From contig NZ_FOQD01000006.1 in assembly GCF_900113665.1 (NCBI RefSeq), forward strand, positions 1 to 64,000: 64,000 nt of DNA, read 5' to 3'. Below are positions 28,052 to 37,786 of this stretch, in pieces. A program made the position numbers and the translations under genes. Under the pieces are notes generated by a model. That model had not been told where the DNA came from, did no database searches, and saw nothing but the letters and a program-made list of their open reading frames with translations. How positions within the stretch are numbered: position 1 is the first letter of the stretch; each line of letters starts with the position of its first letter. This stretch comes from Planctomicrobium piriforme. Its GTDB lineage: Bacteria > Planctomycetota > Planctomycetia > Planctomycetales > Planctomycetaceae.

Positions 28052-29848
28052 TCATTCCACCGACATCGTCCGGGAAAGTGCTGTTGCCCCCTCTCGCGAG
28101 AGGTTCCGCGCCGTATTAATCAGGCCGATGTGTGAGAAGGCCTGGGGGAAGTTGCCCAGCAGTCGGCCGGCTTGGGGGTCGTATTCTTCGGCCAGCAGGC
28201 CGAGATCATTCCGCAGGCTGAGGAGCCGTTCGAAGATGTCGCGGGCTTCATCGGTTCTTCCTTGCAAGGCCAGGTTGTCGGCCAGCCAGAAGGTGCAGAG
28301 GAGGAAGGCCCCTTCGCCGCCGGGCAGGCCGTCGATGGCCGACTCGGTCAGGTAGCGATGTACGAAGCCGTGATTCATCAGCCGCTTCTGGATGTAGGCA
28401 ACCGTGCCGAGCATCCGCGGATCGGTCGCCGGCAAAAACCCGACGAGCGGCAGCATCAACAGGCTCGCATCCGGTTCGTCGCAGTCGTAGTGCTGGACGA
28501 AGGAATTGACCTTGGTATTGAATCCGGCGGCGCAGACTTCATCTCGAATCTTCGTTCGCAGCGCACGCCATTTTTCGGCGTCGCCAGAGAGCCCGTATTT
28601 CTCGACGGCATCAACCGCTCTGTCGACCGCGACCCAGGCCATCACTTTGGAATGGGTGAAGTGCCGGCGAGGACCGCGGACTTCCCAGATGCCTTCATCC
28701 GGCTTCTGCCAGTCGGTCTCCAGAAAGGTGACCAGTTCGCGTTCCACGCGCCACGCATTTTCATCGGGAGCGAGACCGGCCAGTCGCGCCAAATGAAGAC
28801 TGTCGACCACTTCGCCGTAAACGTCGAGCTGATGCTGGTTGTAGGCCGCATTGCCGATCCGTACAGGCTTTGAGTTCTCATAACCTGGCAGCCAGGGGAG
28901 CGTCATCTCGGTAAGCCGACGTTCGCCCGCCATGCCGTACATGATCTGGATCTGGTTGGGGGTGCCGGCGACGGCGTTGACGAGCCATTCCCGCCAGGCT
29001 TTGGCTTCATCGGTGTAGCCCCCAACGATGAGCGCATACAGCGTGAACGTCGCATCCCGCAGCCAGCAGTAGCGGTAGTCCCAGTTACGGACGCCGCCGA
29101 GATGCTCTGGCAACGACGTTGTAATCGCCGCGACCACGCCTCCCGTCGGCGCATACGTCATCGCCTTTAAGGTGATCAGCGACCGCAGCACATCATCTTT
29201 CCAGCCGCCGGAGTAAGTGCATTTGCCTGACCACTCTTGCCACCACTTTTCGGAATGCAGCAGCTCGGTTTCGGGGTTCCTTTCGATCGGCTCAGGATCG
29301 TGAGTACGCGACCACGTTAGTGAGAATCGCGTGCGGTGCCCCGGAGTGACGGTGAAATCCGCGAGCGTTTTCAGATTCTCCCCACGCAGTGTGACATCGG
29401 AACGGTAGTCGAGAGTGTCCGGGCCGGCGATTGCCCGAATCCCGCGCGGAGTATGCCGGACCCAGGGGATGATCGAGCCGTAGTCGAACCGGATGACCAG
29501 TTCCAGATGCATGGGGACTTTGCCTTCGATCCCCTCGACAATACGGATGACATCGGCGCTGCCGTCGCGGGAAGGCATGAAGTCGATCAGCCGTACGCGA
29601 CCAGAGGCAGTCTGGAACTCTGTTTCCAGAATCAGTGTCTCCGGGCGATAGCGCCGCTTGACGCTCAGAACGTCCTCGACCGGCGCAATCTGCCAGCGAC
29701 CGTTGTCAGGAGTCCCCAACAACGCTGCGAAGCAGGCGGCCGAGTCGAATCGGGGAAAGCAGAGCCAGTCGATCGAGCCGTTATTTCCCACGAGCGCCGC
29801 GGAATGGCAGTCGCCGATCAGGCCGTAATCTTCAATTTTCAGAGACAT
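28052..29848 (-). CDS. Glycoside hydrolase family 15 (glucoamylase or trehalase type)
   Basis: A 598-residue cytosolic enzyme; no signal peptide. The N-terminus (IEDYGLIGDCHSAALVGNNGSIDWLCFPRFDSAACFAALLG) and GGVRNWDYRYCWLRDATFTLYAL are diagnostic of bacterial GH15 proteins. The same family contains glucoamylases and trehalases that share these motifs, so the substrate (maltodextrin or trehalose) cannot be decided from motifs. It is divergent from glgX-treZ-treY, which makes either a role in glycogen breakdown or in trehalose turnover plausible. Confidence 0.92.
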   Translation of the reverse strand: MSLKIEDYGLIGDCHSAALVGNNGSIDWLCFPRFDSAACFAALLGTPDNGRWQIAPVEDVLSVKRRYRPETLILETEFQTASGRVRLIDFMPSRDGSADVIRIVEGIEGKVPMHLELVIRFDYGSIIPWVRHTPRGIRAIAGPDTLDYRSDVTLRGENLKTLADFTVTPGHRTRFSLTWSRTHDPEPIERNPETELLHSEKWWQEWSGKCTYSGGWKDDVLRSLITLKAMTYAPTGGVVAAITTSLPEHLGGVRNWDYRYCWLRDATFTLYALIVGGYTDEAKAWREWLVNAVAGTPNQIQIMYGMAGERRLTEMTLPWLPGYENSKPVRIGNAAYNQHQLDVYGEVVDSLHLARLAGLAPDENAWRVERELVTFLETDWQKPDEGIWEVRGPRRHFTHSKVMAWVAVDRAVDAVEKYGLSGDAEKWRALRTKIRDEVCAAGFNTKVNSFVQHYDCDEPDASLLMLPLVGFLPATDPRMLGTVAYIQKRLMNHGFVHRYLTESAIDGLPGGEGAFLLCTFWLADNLALQGRTDEARDIFERLLSLRNDLGLLAEEYDPQAGRLLGNFPQAFSHIGLINTARNLSREGATALSRTMSVE

Positions 29849-30173
29849 GGAATGCGCTTTCTCCCGAGGCCAGAATCAATCGAACTTCGATCCTAGGCGA
29901 ACTCTGCAACGCGCCAACGGGTTGTTCCGGCATCGCCAGAAAACCGCCCAGCCTGATTGCCCGGCGTCCACTCGATTTTACCGTAACACGCCTGTGAGTC
30001 TTTCGATGCGTCGTTTCGAAATCGCGGCTTTTGCTGGAAATTACTGAGCTTTTCGCGAGTTTGCCGGGCGGAAGCACAAAGGTTTCCCGGCCGCCAACCT
30101 CTTCCCGAAAGACCCGGCACACTCCGTGCATAAGTGATTCCGAAGTTCGGGAGAGGGGAAAAGGACTCGCAAC
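29849..30173. other. 325-bp divergent regulatory spacer of the glycogen/trehalose locus
   Basis: No gene is present. The spacer holds the promoters of the GH15 gene and of glgX-treZ-treY, including a sigma-54-like site (separate entry). Confidence 0.5.
30116..30129 (+). promoter_or_regulatory. Candidate sigma-54 (-24/-12) promoter for glgX-treZ-treY
   Basis: The sequence CGGCAC, then five bases, then GTGCA places GG at 30116-30117 and GC at 30128-30129 with exactly ten bases between, as in the TGGCAC-N5-TTGCA consensus. It lies 45 bp upstream of the glgX ATG. Two consensus positions differ (C for T and G for T), and no activator site was identified. Confidence 0.35.
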
Positions 30174-32453
30174 ATGGACCTTGAAATGACACACGCTGGC
30201 AACGGTGAAAACCTACGCGACGGGGCACTTTCCTCCCCTTCCATCGACGACAGTCGAGTCATGGACCTGACGACGCGCTCCGGCGTCGCCAAAACAGCCC
30301 AGCGCTGTCATCGCATCTGGCCCGGCAAACCCTATCCGCTCGGAGCCACCTGGGACGGCAAAGGGGTCAACTTCGCGATCTACGCCGAACACGCCGAGAA
30401 AATCGAACTCTGCCTGTTCGACTCCGTCACCGCGACGACTGAATCGGTCCGTATCTCACTCAAAGAGCGGACGCATCAGGTGTGGCATGCGTATCTGCCG
30501 GATGCACTTCCAGGTCAACTTTACGGGTATCGCGTCTACGGTCCTTATGACCCGCTCAACGGTCACCGCTTCAATCCGAACAAGCTGCTTCTCGATCCGT
30601 ATGCCAAGGCGATCGCCCGCGGTCTCAACTGGGACGACGCCGTCTTCGGCTACAAGATTGGCGATGACAAGCAGGACTTGAGCTTTGACGACCGTGACAG
30701 CGCCGCCTTCGCGCCATTGGCCGCAGTGACCGATCCGGCCTTTACCTGGGGCGATGACCGCCGTCCGAACACCCCGCTGCACAAAACCGTGATCTACGAA
30801 ATGCATGTGCGTGGACTAACTCAACTGCATCCGCAAATTCCGGAAGAGCTGCGCGGCTCGTACATGGGCCTCGCCAGCGAACCGGCCATCAAGTACCTGC
30901 AGGATCTCGGCGTCACTGCCGTCGAATTGCTGCCAGTCCATTACAGCCTCGACGACCGGCATCTGCTGGAAAAAGGTCTGTCGAATTACTGGGGCTACAA
31001 CACGCTCGGTTACTTCGCCCCAGAACCGACTTACAAGTCGAACCTGAATGCGCTGGATGCGGTGCAGGAATTCAAGACGATGGTCCGCAGCCTGCATGCG
31101 GCCGGCATCGAAGTGATTCTCGACGTGGTCTACAACCACACCGCAGAGGGAAGCCAGCTCGGCCCGACGTTGTCTTTCCGGGGGATCGACAACGCAGCCT
31201 ATTACCGGCTTTCACCGCAAGATCAGCGGTATTGCATGGACTTTTCAGGTTGCGGCAACTCGTTCAACCTGCGAAATCCCCGCGTGCTGCAGCTCATTAT
31301 GGATAGCTTGCGGTACTGGGTCACCGAGATGCACGTCGACGGTTTCCGCTTCGACCTGGCGAGTGCCCTCGCCCGCGAGCTGATGCATGTCGACAAACTG
31401 GGAGCGTTCTTCGACATCATTCACCAGGATCCCATTCTGTCGCAGGTGAAGCTGATTGCCGAACCGTGGGATCTCGGCGAAGGAGGATATCAGGTCGGCA
31501 ACTTCCCGGTGCTGTGGTCGGAATGGAACGGCAAGTATCGCGATGTCGCCCGTCATTTCTGGAAAGGAGACGGCGGTTTCATTGCCGAGTTCGCCACCCG
31601 ACTTTGTGGTTCCAGCGACCTGTATGAATGGAGCGGTCGACGACCGGCGGCGAGCATCAACTTCATCACCGCACATGATGGTTTCACGGTACGGGATCTG
31701 GTTTCGTACGACCACAAGCACAACGAAGCGAATCAGGATCACAACCACGACGGGGCAGACGACAACGTCAGTTGGAACTGCGGCGCCGAAGGACCGACCG
31801 ACGATCCCGAGATCATCGCCATGCGGGAGCGGAAGATTCGCAGCATTCTGGCGAGCCTGCTGATTTCGCAAGGGGTGCCGATGCTGCTGGCCGGGGATGA
31901 GTTCGGCCACACCCAGCACGGGAACAACAACACTTACTGTCAGGACAACGAACTCAGTTGGCTCAACTGGGAACAGAACGAGTCGCAGCAGAAGCTGCTG
32001 AAGTTCGTGCAGCGGATGATTCAGATTCGCCATCAGGAGCCGGTGTTGTGCCGCCGCCGCTTCTTCTACGACGAAGCGATGAAGGGGGCGGATGCCGACG
32101 AAATTATCTGGTTGAACATCGATGGCAGCGAGATGACGGACGAAGCCTGGTCCACCGACCATGCCAAGTGCCTGGGGGTCATTCTCGTCGGCGACAGCGT
32201 GGACATCGATTCGCACGGCGAAGTCATCAGCGGCAGCACGCTGCTGATTCTCTTCAATGCTGATCACGGCGACCCGATTCCGTTCACCTTGCCGTCGCTG
32301 CAGAACGGCGATCAATGGGAACGGCTGTACGATACCGCCGAAGAAGAACCGGACGAGGAAGGGTGGCTGGTGCTGGAAGCAGATGAGCAGTATCCGCTGC
32401 AGTCGGCTTCGTTGGCGCTCTTTCGCCTGCTGCCAGGTTCGGAAGGGGGCTGA
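30174..32453 (+). CDS. glgX: Glycogen debranching enzyme GlgX (GH13)
   Basis: A 759-residue cytosolic GH13 enzyme that cleaves alpha-1,6 branches of glycogen. A CBM48-like domain opens it (YPLGATWDGKGVNFAIYAEHAEKIELCLFD), and the catalytic barrel shows VVYNHTAEGS, DGFRFDLASAL (nucleophile Asp) and VKLIAEPWDLG (acid/base Glu), then FITAHDGFTVRDLVSY. An extra 45 residues precede the domain. An AGGGG-type ribosome-binding site is upstream. It is the first gene of a run in which treZ starts 3 bases after its stop, so they are one operon. Confidence 0.95.
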   Translation: MDLEMTHAGNGENLRDGALSSPSIDDSRVMDLTTRSGVAKTAQRCHRIWPGKPYPLGATWDGKGVNFAIYAEHAEKIELCLFDSVTATTESVRISLKERTHQVWHAYLPDALPGQLYGYRVYGPYDPLNGHRFNPNKLLLDPYAKAIARGLNWDDAVFGYKIGDDKQDLSFDDRDSAAFAPLAAVTDPAFTWGDDRRPNTPLHKTVIYEMHVRGLTQLHPQIPEELRGSYMGLASEPAIKYLQDLGVTAVELLPVHYSLDDRHLLEKGLSNYWGYNTLGYFAPEPTYKSNLNALDAVQEFKTMVRSLHAAGIEVILDVVYNHTAEGSQLGPTLSFRGIDNAAYYRLSPQDQRYCMDFSGCGNSFNLRNPRVLQLIMDSLRYWVTEMHVDGFRFDLASALARELMHVDKLGAFFDIIHQDPILSQVKLIAEPWDLGEGGYQVGNFPVLWSEWNGKYRDVARHFWKGDGGFIAEFATRLCGSSDLYEWSGRRPAASINFITAHDGFTVRDLVSYDHKHNEANQDHNHDGADDNVSWNCGAEGPTDDPEIIAMRERKIRSILASLLISQGVPMLLAGDEFGHTQHGNNNTYCQDNELSWLNWEQNESQQKLLKFVQRMIQIRHQEPVLCRRRFFYDEAMKGADADEIIWLNIDGSEMTDEAWSTDHAKCLGVILVGDSVDIDSHGEVISGSTLLILFNADHGDPIPFTLPSLQNGDQWERLYDTAEEEPDEEGWLVLEADEQYPLQSASLALFRLLPGSEGG

Positions 32454-32455
32454 CC

Positions 32456-34318
32456 GTGGCCCAGACGCTCACATCGTCGCCTCGCGGTCACGTAGAACCT
32501 GAATTTCCGCCGGTGGGCGCACTGCGTCAACCGGATGGAAGCGTCGAGTGGACCCTCTGGGCTCCGCTGACAAAGCAGGTGACACTCGTCGTCTGGCGCG
32601 AGGCAGAACGTCAATCACAGGTGATGACCGGCTGTGAAGGGTATCACCGTGCTCGACTGACTAATTTGCCGGATGGAACGCGTTACGCCTATCAGGTCGA
32701 CGGCCAACAGTATCCAGATCCGGCTTCACGCTCGCAGCCGGACGGGGTGCATGAGCCGTCGGCCGTTTACAGCCCCGAACGCTTTGAATGGCACGATGCG
32801 GAATGGCAGGGGGTGCCGCGTGACGAACTCGTGATCTACGAGCTCCACGTCGGCACGTTCACTCCACAAGGGACATTTGACGCGGTGATTCCTCGACTCC
32901 CGGCCCTGAAGGAACTGGGGGTCACGGCGATTGAGATCATGCCGGTTGGTCAATTTCCCGGCGGGCGGAACTGGGGATACGACGGCGTCCTCCCCTACGC
33001 CGCACAGAACACCTATGGCGGTCCGGCCGGTCTGCAACGACTCGTCGATGCCGCACATCAGGCCGGTCTCGCGGTGCTGCTCGACGTGGTCTACAACCAC
33101 TTCGGCCCGGAAGGCAATTACCTCTCCAAGTTCGGCCCTTACTTCACCCATGCCTATCACACCCCTTGGGGAGACGCGGTCAACTTCGACGGACCTGACA
33201 GCGACCCGGTGCGGCAATATGTGATCGACAACGCCTGCATGTGGGTGCGTGACTTCCATTGCGACGGCCTGCGGCTCGATGCGGTGCATGCGATCTACGA
33301 CTTCGGCGCGCGGCCCCTCCTCGCCGAAATCTCCGCGGCAGTGCAGGCGATTGCCAAAGAGCAGACCCGGCCAGTACATGTCATCGCGGAAAGCGATCAG
33401 AACGATCCCCGTCTGATCGATCCCCCTGAGAAGTATGGTTTCGGCCTGACCGGCGTCTGGGCTGACGAATTTCATCACTGCGTCCGCGCGCTGCTGGCCG
33501 GCGACAATCAAGGCTACTTTCAGGCGTTCGGCAGCATCGACGATCTCGCCCAGGCTTATGAGCGGGTCTTCGTCTATGACGGGCGATACAGCTCGGTACG
33601 AAAGCGGCGACATGGTGCTCCCATTGGAGTTCGCGATCGCAGCCAATTAGTGGTCTGCATTCACAATCACGATCAAATCGGGAATCGGGCCTTGGGAGAT
33701 CGTTCCGCGACGTACCTGTCCGAGAATATTCAGCGGCTCGCCTGTGGGTTACTTCTGATCTCTCCCTGCACTCCGATGCTGTTTATGGGCGAAGAGTACG
33801 GAGAGCGGAACCCGTTCCCATTTTTTTGCTCATTCGGCGACGACAATTTGATCGCAGCCGTAAGAAAAGGGCGTCGGGAAGAATTTGCTTCCCTCGGCTT
33901 TGCATGGGGAGAAGAGCTTCCGGACCCGCAGGCTGAAGCGACATTCGAGTCGGCGAAGTTGAGCTGGGCCTGGCCGTCAGGCGAGTTCTCAGGACGGCTC
34001 CGCAAGCTGTACCGGGATCTGCTCACCGCGAGGAAGAAATGGCGGCCGCTCAAAGATCGGCAGCACACGACCGCTCGACCGCTGCCTGGAGACGCGCTGC
34101 TGCTTGTTGAACGGGGCACGGGAGACAGTTTGGTGGCGATCGCCAATTTGAGCGAACAGGCTCAGCCGTTTCCGGAAGTGCAACTGGGGAACCGGCAACT
34201 GCTGCTCAGCACGGAAGCCGCCGACTACGGGGGAGCGCGCACCTCCCAAAATGAACGACCGGCAGAGTTGCTGCCGTATGAACTGATGTTGTGGGGCAAG
34301 CGGGAGCAGCGGACATGA
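32456..34318 (+). CDS. treZ: Malto-oligosyltrehalose trehalohydrolase
   Basis: A 620-residue GH13 enzyme that releases trehalose from maltooligosyl-trehalose. The N-terminal CBM48-like segment (DGSVEWTLWAPLTKQVTLVVW) leads to the barrel motifs VVYNHFGPEGNYL, CDGLRLDAVHAIYD (nucleophile) and HVIAESDQNDPRL (acid/base), plus the TreZ-typical WADEFHH. It starts with GTG two bases after the glgX stop codon and its own stop overlaps the treY start (ATGA), so translation is coupled across the operon. Confidence 0.95.
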   Translation: MAQTLTSSPRGHVEPEFPPVGALRQPDGSVEWTLWAPLTKQVTLVVWREAERQSQVMTGCEGYHRARLTNLPDGTRYAYQVDGQQYPDPASRSQPDGVHEPSAVYSPERFEWHDAEWQGVPRDELVIYELHVGTFTPQGTFDAVIPRLPALKELGVTAIEIMPVGQFPGGRNWGYDGVLPYAAQNTYGGPAGLQRLVDAAHQAGLAVLLDVVYNHFGPEGNYLSKFGPYFTHAYHTPWGDAVNFDGPDSDPVRQYVIDNACMWVRDFHCDGLRLDAVHAIYDFGARPLLAEISAAVQAIAKEQTRPVHVIAESDQNDPRLIDPPEKYGFGLTGVWADEFHHCVRALLAGDNQGYFQAFGSIDDLAQAYERVFVYDGRYSSVRKRRHGAPIGVRDRSQLVVCIHNHDQIGNRALGDRSATYLSENIQRLACGLLLISPCTPMLFMGEEYGERNPFPFFCSFGDDNLIAAVRKGRREEFASLGFAWGEELPDPQAEATFESAKLSWAWPSGEFSGRLRKLYRDLLTARKKWRPLKDRQHTTARPLPGDALLLVERGTGDSLVAIANLSEQAQPFPEVQLGNRQLLLSTEAADYGGARTSQNERPAELLPYELMLWGKREQRT

Positions 34319-37300
34319 TCGAAACAGCCAGCGTCATCGAAAACGAGCCGACTTCCACGGGACTGATCGACGAACTCGTGGTCCGAGTCACCGAGGAAGT
34401 GAAACGTCGTCGGACCACCCCCCGAGTCACCTACCGGCTGGAGTTTCACAAAGAGCATTTCGGGTTTCGAGATGCCGCGGCCATCGTCCCTTATCTCGCG
34501 CAGCTTGGCATCAGCCACGTCTACGCTTCCCCTTATTTCAAGGTGCATTCTGAGGCGTCGCACGGTTATGCGGTGGTCGATCCGACGCAGCTCAATCCCG
34601 ATCTCGGAACTCAGCACGACTACGATGCCTTCGTGGCCGCACTGCATGCGCATGGCATGGGCCAGATTCTTGACATTGTTCCCAATCACATGGCGGCCGC
34701 GCCCGGCGAGAACGCCTGGTGGACCGATGTTTTGGAAAACGGTCAAAGTTCGCCCAGCGCCAATTACTTCGACGTCGAATGGAATCCGGTCGAACAGGGA
34801 CTGCACAATCGCATCCTGCTCCCGTTCCTGGGCCAGCAGTTCGGACAGGTGCTGGAAGCAGGCGAGCTGAAGGTCGAATACCGCGACGGCCGTTTCGTCC
34901 TGTGCTACTACAACCGCTGCCTGCCGCTCGACCCCGGTTCTGTTGCAGGGCTGGTTTCCCGAGGCGTCGAAGAATTCCGTGCATCGCAGCCGCCTGAGGA
35001 GGATCTGCTGGAACTGGAAAGCATTCTGACGGCAATCCAGCATCTGCCTGCCAGAACGGCGACCGAAGCCGCACTCGTCCGCGAAAGGGCACGCGAGAAA
35101 CAGGTGATTCAAGACCGGCTCAAACGCTTGACCGACCGCTCGCCGGCTGTCCTCGAACACATTCAAAAAAACCTCACGGCCATTAACGGCCAAGCAGGTG
35201 ATCCGTCGAGCTTCAACGAACTCGAAACACTACTCGATCAACAGGTGTACCGTCTGGCCCACTGGAAGGCCGCCTCGGATGAAGTGAACTACCGGCGATT
35301 CTTCGACGTCAACGAGTTGATCGCCATCTGCACCGAAGAGCCAGATGTCTTCGCCGCGACGCATCGATTGATTTTTGATCTGCTCGTCAGCGGCCAGATC
35401 AACGGTCTGCGGATCGACCATGTCGACGGGCTGTACGATCCCCGTCAATACCTGTGGCGTCTGCAATGGGGTTACCTGCAGGCTCTCGGCAAAGCGAATT
35501 GGGACCGGTTGCCTGAGGATGAATCAAACCCCGCCTGGGAGGAAGTGGAAGCGGCGTACTTCGACGCGATCTGGCCGGCCCTGGGGCTCGACTGCGCGGA
35601 ATCGATTCGACAGATCATCGATCCCCATTCTGATCTGGCGATTGAATTGCCGGCGCCTCAAATTGAAGATGTCACGCAATTACCGCTGTATGTCGTCGTC
35701 GAAAAAATCCTCGGACCCGAAGAGCCGTTGCCCCCCGACTGGCCGATCGCAGGCACCAGCGGTTACGATTTCATGAACCTGGTCAACGGATTGTTCGTCA
35801 ACCCGGAAGGCTTCGCAAAACTCCGCCGCAACTACGAACGCTTCACCGGCGAAAGCGGCAACTTTCAGCAGATTGTCCAGACGAGCAAACAACTGGTCCT
35901 GGATGTTTCGATGTCGAGTGAGCTGGCGCTGCTCGGCCAGCGCTTGAAACGCATTGCGATGCGGCAACGCCACTCCCGTGACTTCACGCTCAACACACTG
36001 CTGGCGGCGCTCCGTGACATCATCGTCTGCTTCCCGGTGTATCGAACCTACTCCGGGCCAGGCGGCGTCAGCCCGCGCGATCGAACGGTTCTCGATCGGG
36101 CAATTCGCGGCGCTCGACGCATGAACCCGGTGATGGACGGGGCCGTGTTCGCCTTCATCCGCCAGATCCTGTTGTGGGAAGCGGACCTGCCGACGGACCC
36201 TGCCGAACTACATGAACGGGAACAGTTCGTCGGGCGATTTCAACAGGTCACGAGCCCGGTGATGGCGAAGGGGGTTGAAGACACCGCGTTCTATCGATTC
36301 CTGCCGTTGATCTCGGTGAACGAAGTGGGGAGCCATCCCCCCGTCGCGGCCAATTCCATTGAGGACTTTCATCGCGAGAACGAAAAGCAGGCAACGCGAT
36401 ATCCGTTTGCGTTGCTCGGAACATCCACCCACGACACAAAGCGGAGCGAGGACGTGCGGTCGCGACTGCACATTTTGTCCGAGATCCCCGATGTGTGGCG
36501 GACGACGCTCAGCCGTTGGGCGCGCTGGAATCGGCGCTATCACCGCGACCTGCAAGGGGACTCGGCCCCCAGCAAGAACGACGAACAGTTGTTCTACCAG
36601 ACGCTGATCGGCATGTGGCCTGCCTCACCGCCCACCGAAGAGCAGCACGAACAACTCGTCGCGCGGCTGCAGCAGTACATGGAAAAGGCGATCCACGAAG
36701 CGAAGCAGCACACGAGCTGGATCTCACCTGAGCCGGAATACGAAGCGGCTGTTCGCGACTTCATCACAGGTGTGATGCAGCCAGGCGAGAAGAACCGCTT
36801 CCTGGCCGAGGTCGTCACTTTCGTAAATCAGCTCGCGACACCGGGGGCGCTGACGAGTGCGTCTCAGGCGTTGTTGAAAGTCACGTCCCCTGGCGTACCG
36901 GACATCTATCAGGGTCAAGAGACGTGGGACTTCAGTCTGGTCGACCCGGATAACCGTCGCCCGGTCGATTACGCCAGTCGCGGAGAACTGCTACGCGAGT
37001 TGGAAGCCCGATTGAGTTCCGGTCCAGACGCGCAGCTCACTCTCGCTCGTGAACTCGCCGCCGCCCCGCTCGATCCCCGTTTCAAGCTGTTCGTCACCTG
37101 GCAGGCGTTACAAGTGCGGGAACAGCACCCGGAATTGTGGTCTGAAGGGCGTTATGTCCCGATTCCTGTCGATGGCCCGGCGGCAGCCAAGGTGTGCGCC
37201 TTCGCGTGGATCGCCCAAGACGAAAAGTCGGCGACTGCTCTGATCGTCGTCCCGCGATTCTGGGGATCACTGCTGCAACAGAAGTCCGAATCGGCTCTTG

Positions 37301-37470
37301 CTCCTGACATTTGGGGCGATACCCGGCTGAGCACTGGCGAACTCCCGCAAGGAGAGCTGGTCAACCAGTTCACCGGCGTTCGCATTCCACTGACCGGACA
37401 GCCGCTCGAACTTAGCGAACTGCTGGCCGATTTCCCGCTGGGACTGTTCGTGACCTCACTCTCCAAATGA
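34315..37470 (+). CDS. treY: Malto-oligosyltrehalose synthase
   Basis: A 1051-residue GH13 enzyme that turns the reducing end of maltodextrins into a trehalosyl unit by intramolecular transglucosylation. Motifs are TYRLEFHKEHFGF near the N-terminus, ILDIVPNHMA, INGLRIDHVDGLYDP (nucleophile), YVVVEKILGPEEPLP (acid/base) and a late GVPDIYQGQETWDFSLVDPDNRRPVDY. The protein is longer than most TreY (700-950 residues), with an extra helical stretch around residues 205-295. The ATG at 34315 overlaps the treZ stop; an in-frame GTG at 34291 is less likely. Confidence 0.95.
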   Translation: MIETASVIENEPTSTGLIDELVVRVTEEVKRRRTTPRVTYRLEFHKEHFGFRDAAAIVPYLAQLGISHVYASPYFKVHSEASHGYAVVDPTQLNPDLGTQHDYDAFVAALHAHGMGQILDIVPNHMAAAPGENAWWTDVLENGQSSPSANYFDVEWNPVEQGLHNRILLPFLGQQFGQVLEAGELKVEYRDGRFVLCYYNRCLPLDPGSVAGLVSRGVEEFRASQPPEEDLLELESILTAIQHLPARTATEAALVRERAREKQVIQDRLKRLTDRSPAVLEHIQKNLTAINGQAGDPSSFNELETLLDQQVYRLAHWKAASDEVNYRRFFDVNELIAICTEEPDVFAATHRLIFDLLVSGQINGLRIDHVDGLYDPRQYLWRLQWGYLQALGKANWDRLPEDESNPAWEEVEAAYFDAIWPALGLDCAESIRQIIDPHSDLAIELPAPQIEDVTQLPLYVVVEKILGPEEPLPPDWPIAGTSGYDFMNLVNGLFVNPEGFAKLRRNYERFTGESGNFQQIVQTSKQLVLDVSMSSELALLGQRLKRIAMRQRHSRDFTLNTLLAALRDIIVCFPVYRTYSGPGGVSPRDRTVLDRAIRGARRMNPVMDGAVFAFIRQILLWEADLPTDPAELHEREQFVGRFQQVTSPVMAKGVEDTAFYRFLPLISVNEVGSHPPVAANSIEDFHRENEKQATRYPFALLGTSTHDTKRSEDVRSRLHILSEIPDVWRTTLSRWARWNRRYHRDLQGDSAPSKNDEQLFYQTLIGMWPASPPTEEQHEQLVARLQQYMEKAIHEAKQHTSWISPEPEYEAAVRDFITGVMQPGEKNRFLAEVVTFVNQLATPGALTSASQALLKVTSPGVPDIYQGQETWDFSLVDPDNRRPVDYASRGELLRELEARLSSGPDAQLTLARELAAAPLDPRFKLFVTWQALQVREQHPELWSEGRYVPIPVDGPAAAKVCAFAWIAQDEKSATALIVVPRFWGSLLQQKSESALAPDIWGDTRLSTGELPQGELVNQFTGVRIPLTGQPLELSELLADFPLGLFVTSLSK

Positions 37471-37786
37471 GCTGTAGGCAATCAGAATTTGACCACGGAA
37501 CGCACTAAAAAGCACGGAATTCCGATGAATATTCATCCCTTCCGTGGCATCCGTGTTTTCCGTGGTTAAAAATTCGCCGGGCACCCACTTGAGGGCCGCC
37601 TCCTTGTCCGAATCCTTTCGTGTGATTCGTTTCTTTCGTGGTCTTCCCTTCCTGAATTGAATTCTCCCATCTCGCCGACAGTCGCGTTCCCTCTCAGCGG
37701 TCTGCTATTCTGTTTCGCTTTCCATTTTCTCGTGAAACCCGCCAGGAACTTTCCCCGGCGGAAATGTCGCTACCGGAACCAGTTGT
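37471..37786. repeat. 316-bp spacer with CCACGGAA/TTCGTGGT repeats (family A)
   Basis: There is no gene here. A left arm at 37492-37521 (GACCACGGAA, then AGCACGGAA) and an inverted right arm at 37538-37568 (CTTCCGTGG, then TTTTCCGTGGTT) form an imperfect inverted repeat, and a further TTTCGTGTGATTCG...TTTCGTGGT copy lies at 37616-37642. The same family recurs at 42136-42293, 44671-44701 and 61348-61640. Confidence 0.6.

Noticed and set aside
31245..32315. 356-codon minus-strand frame inside glgX
   Set aside because: Composition is that of a shadow frame, and glgX has intact catalytic motifs.
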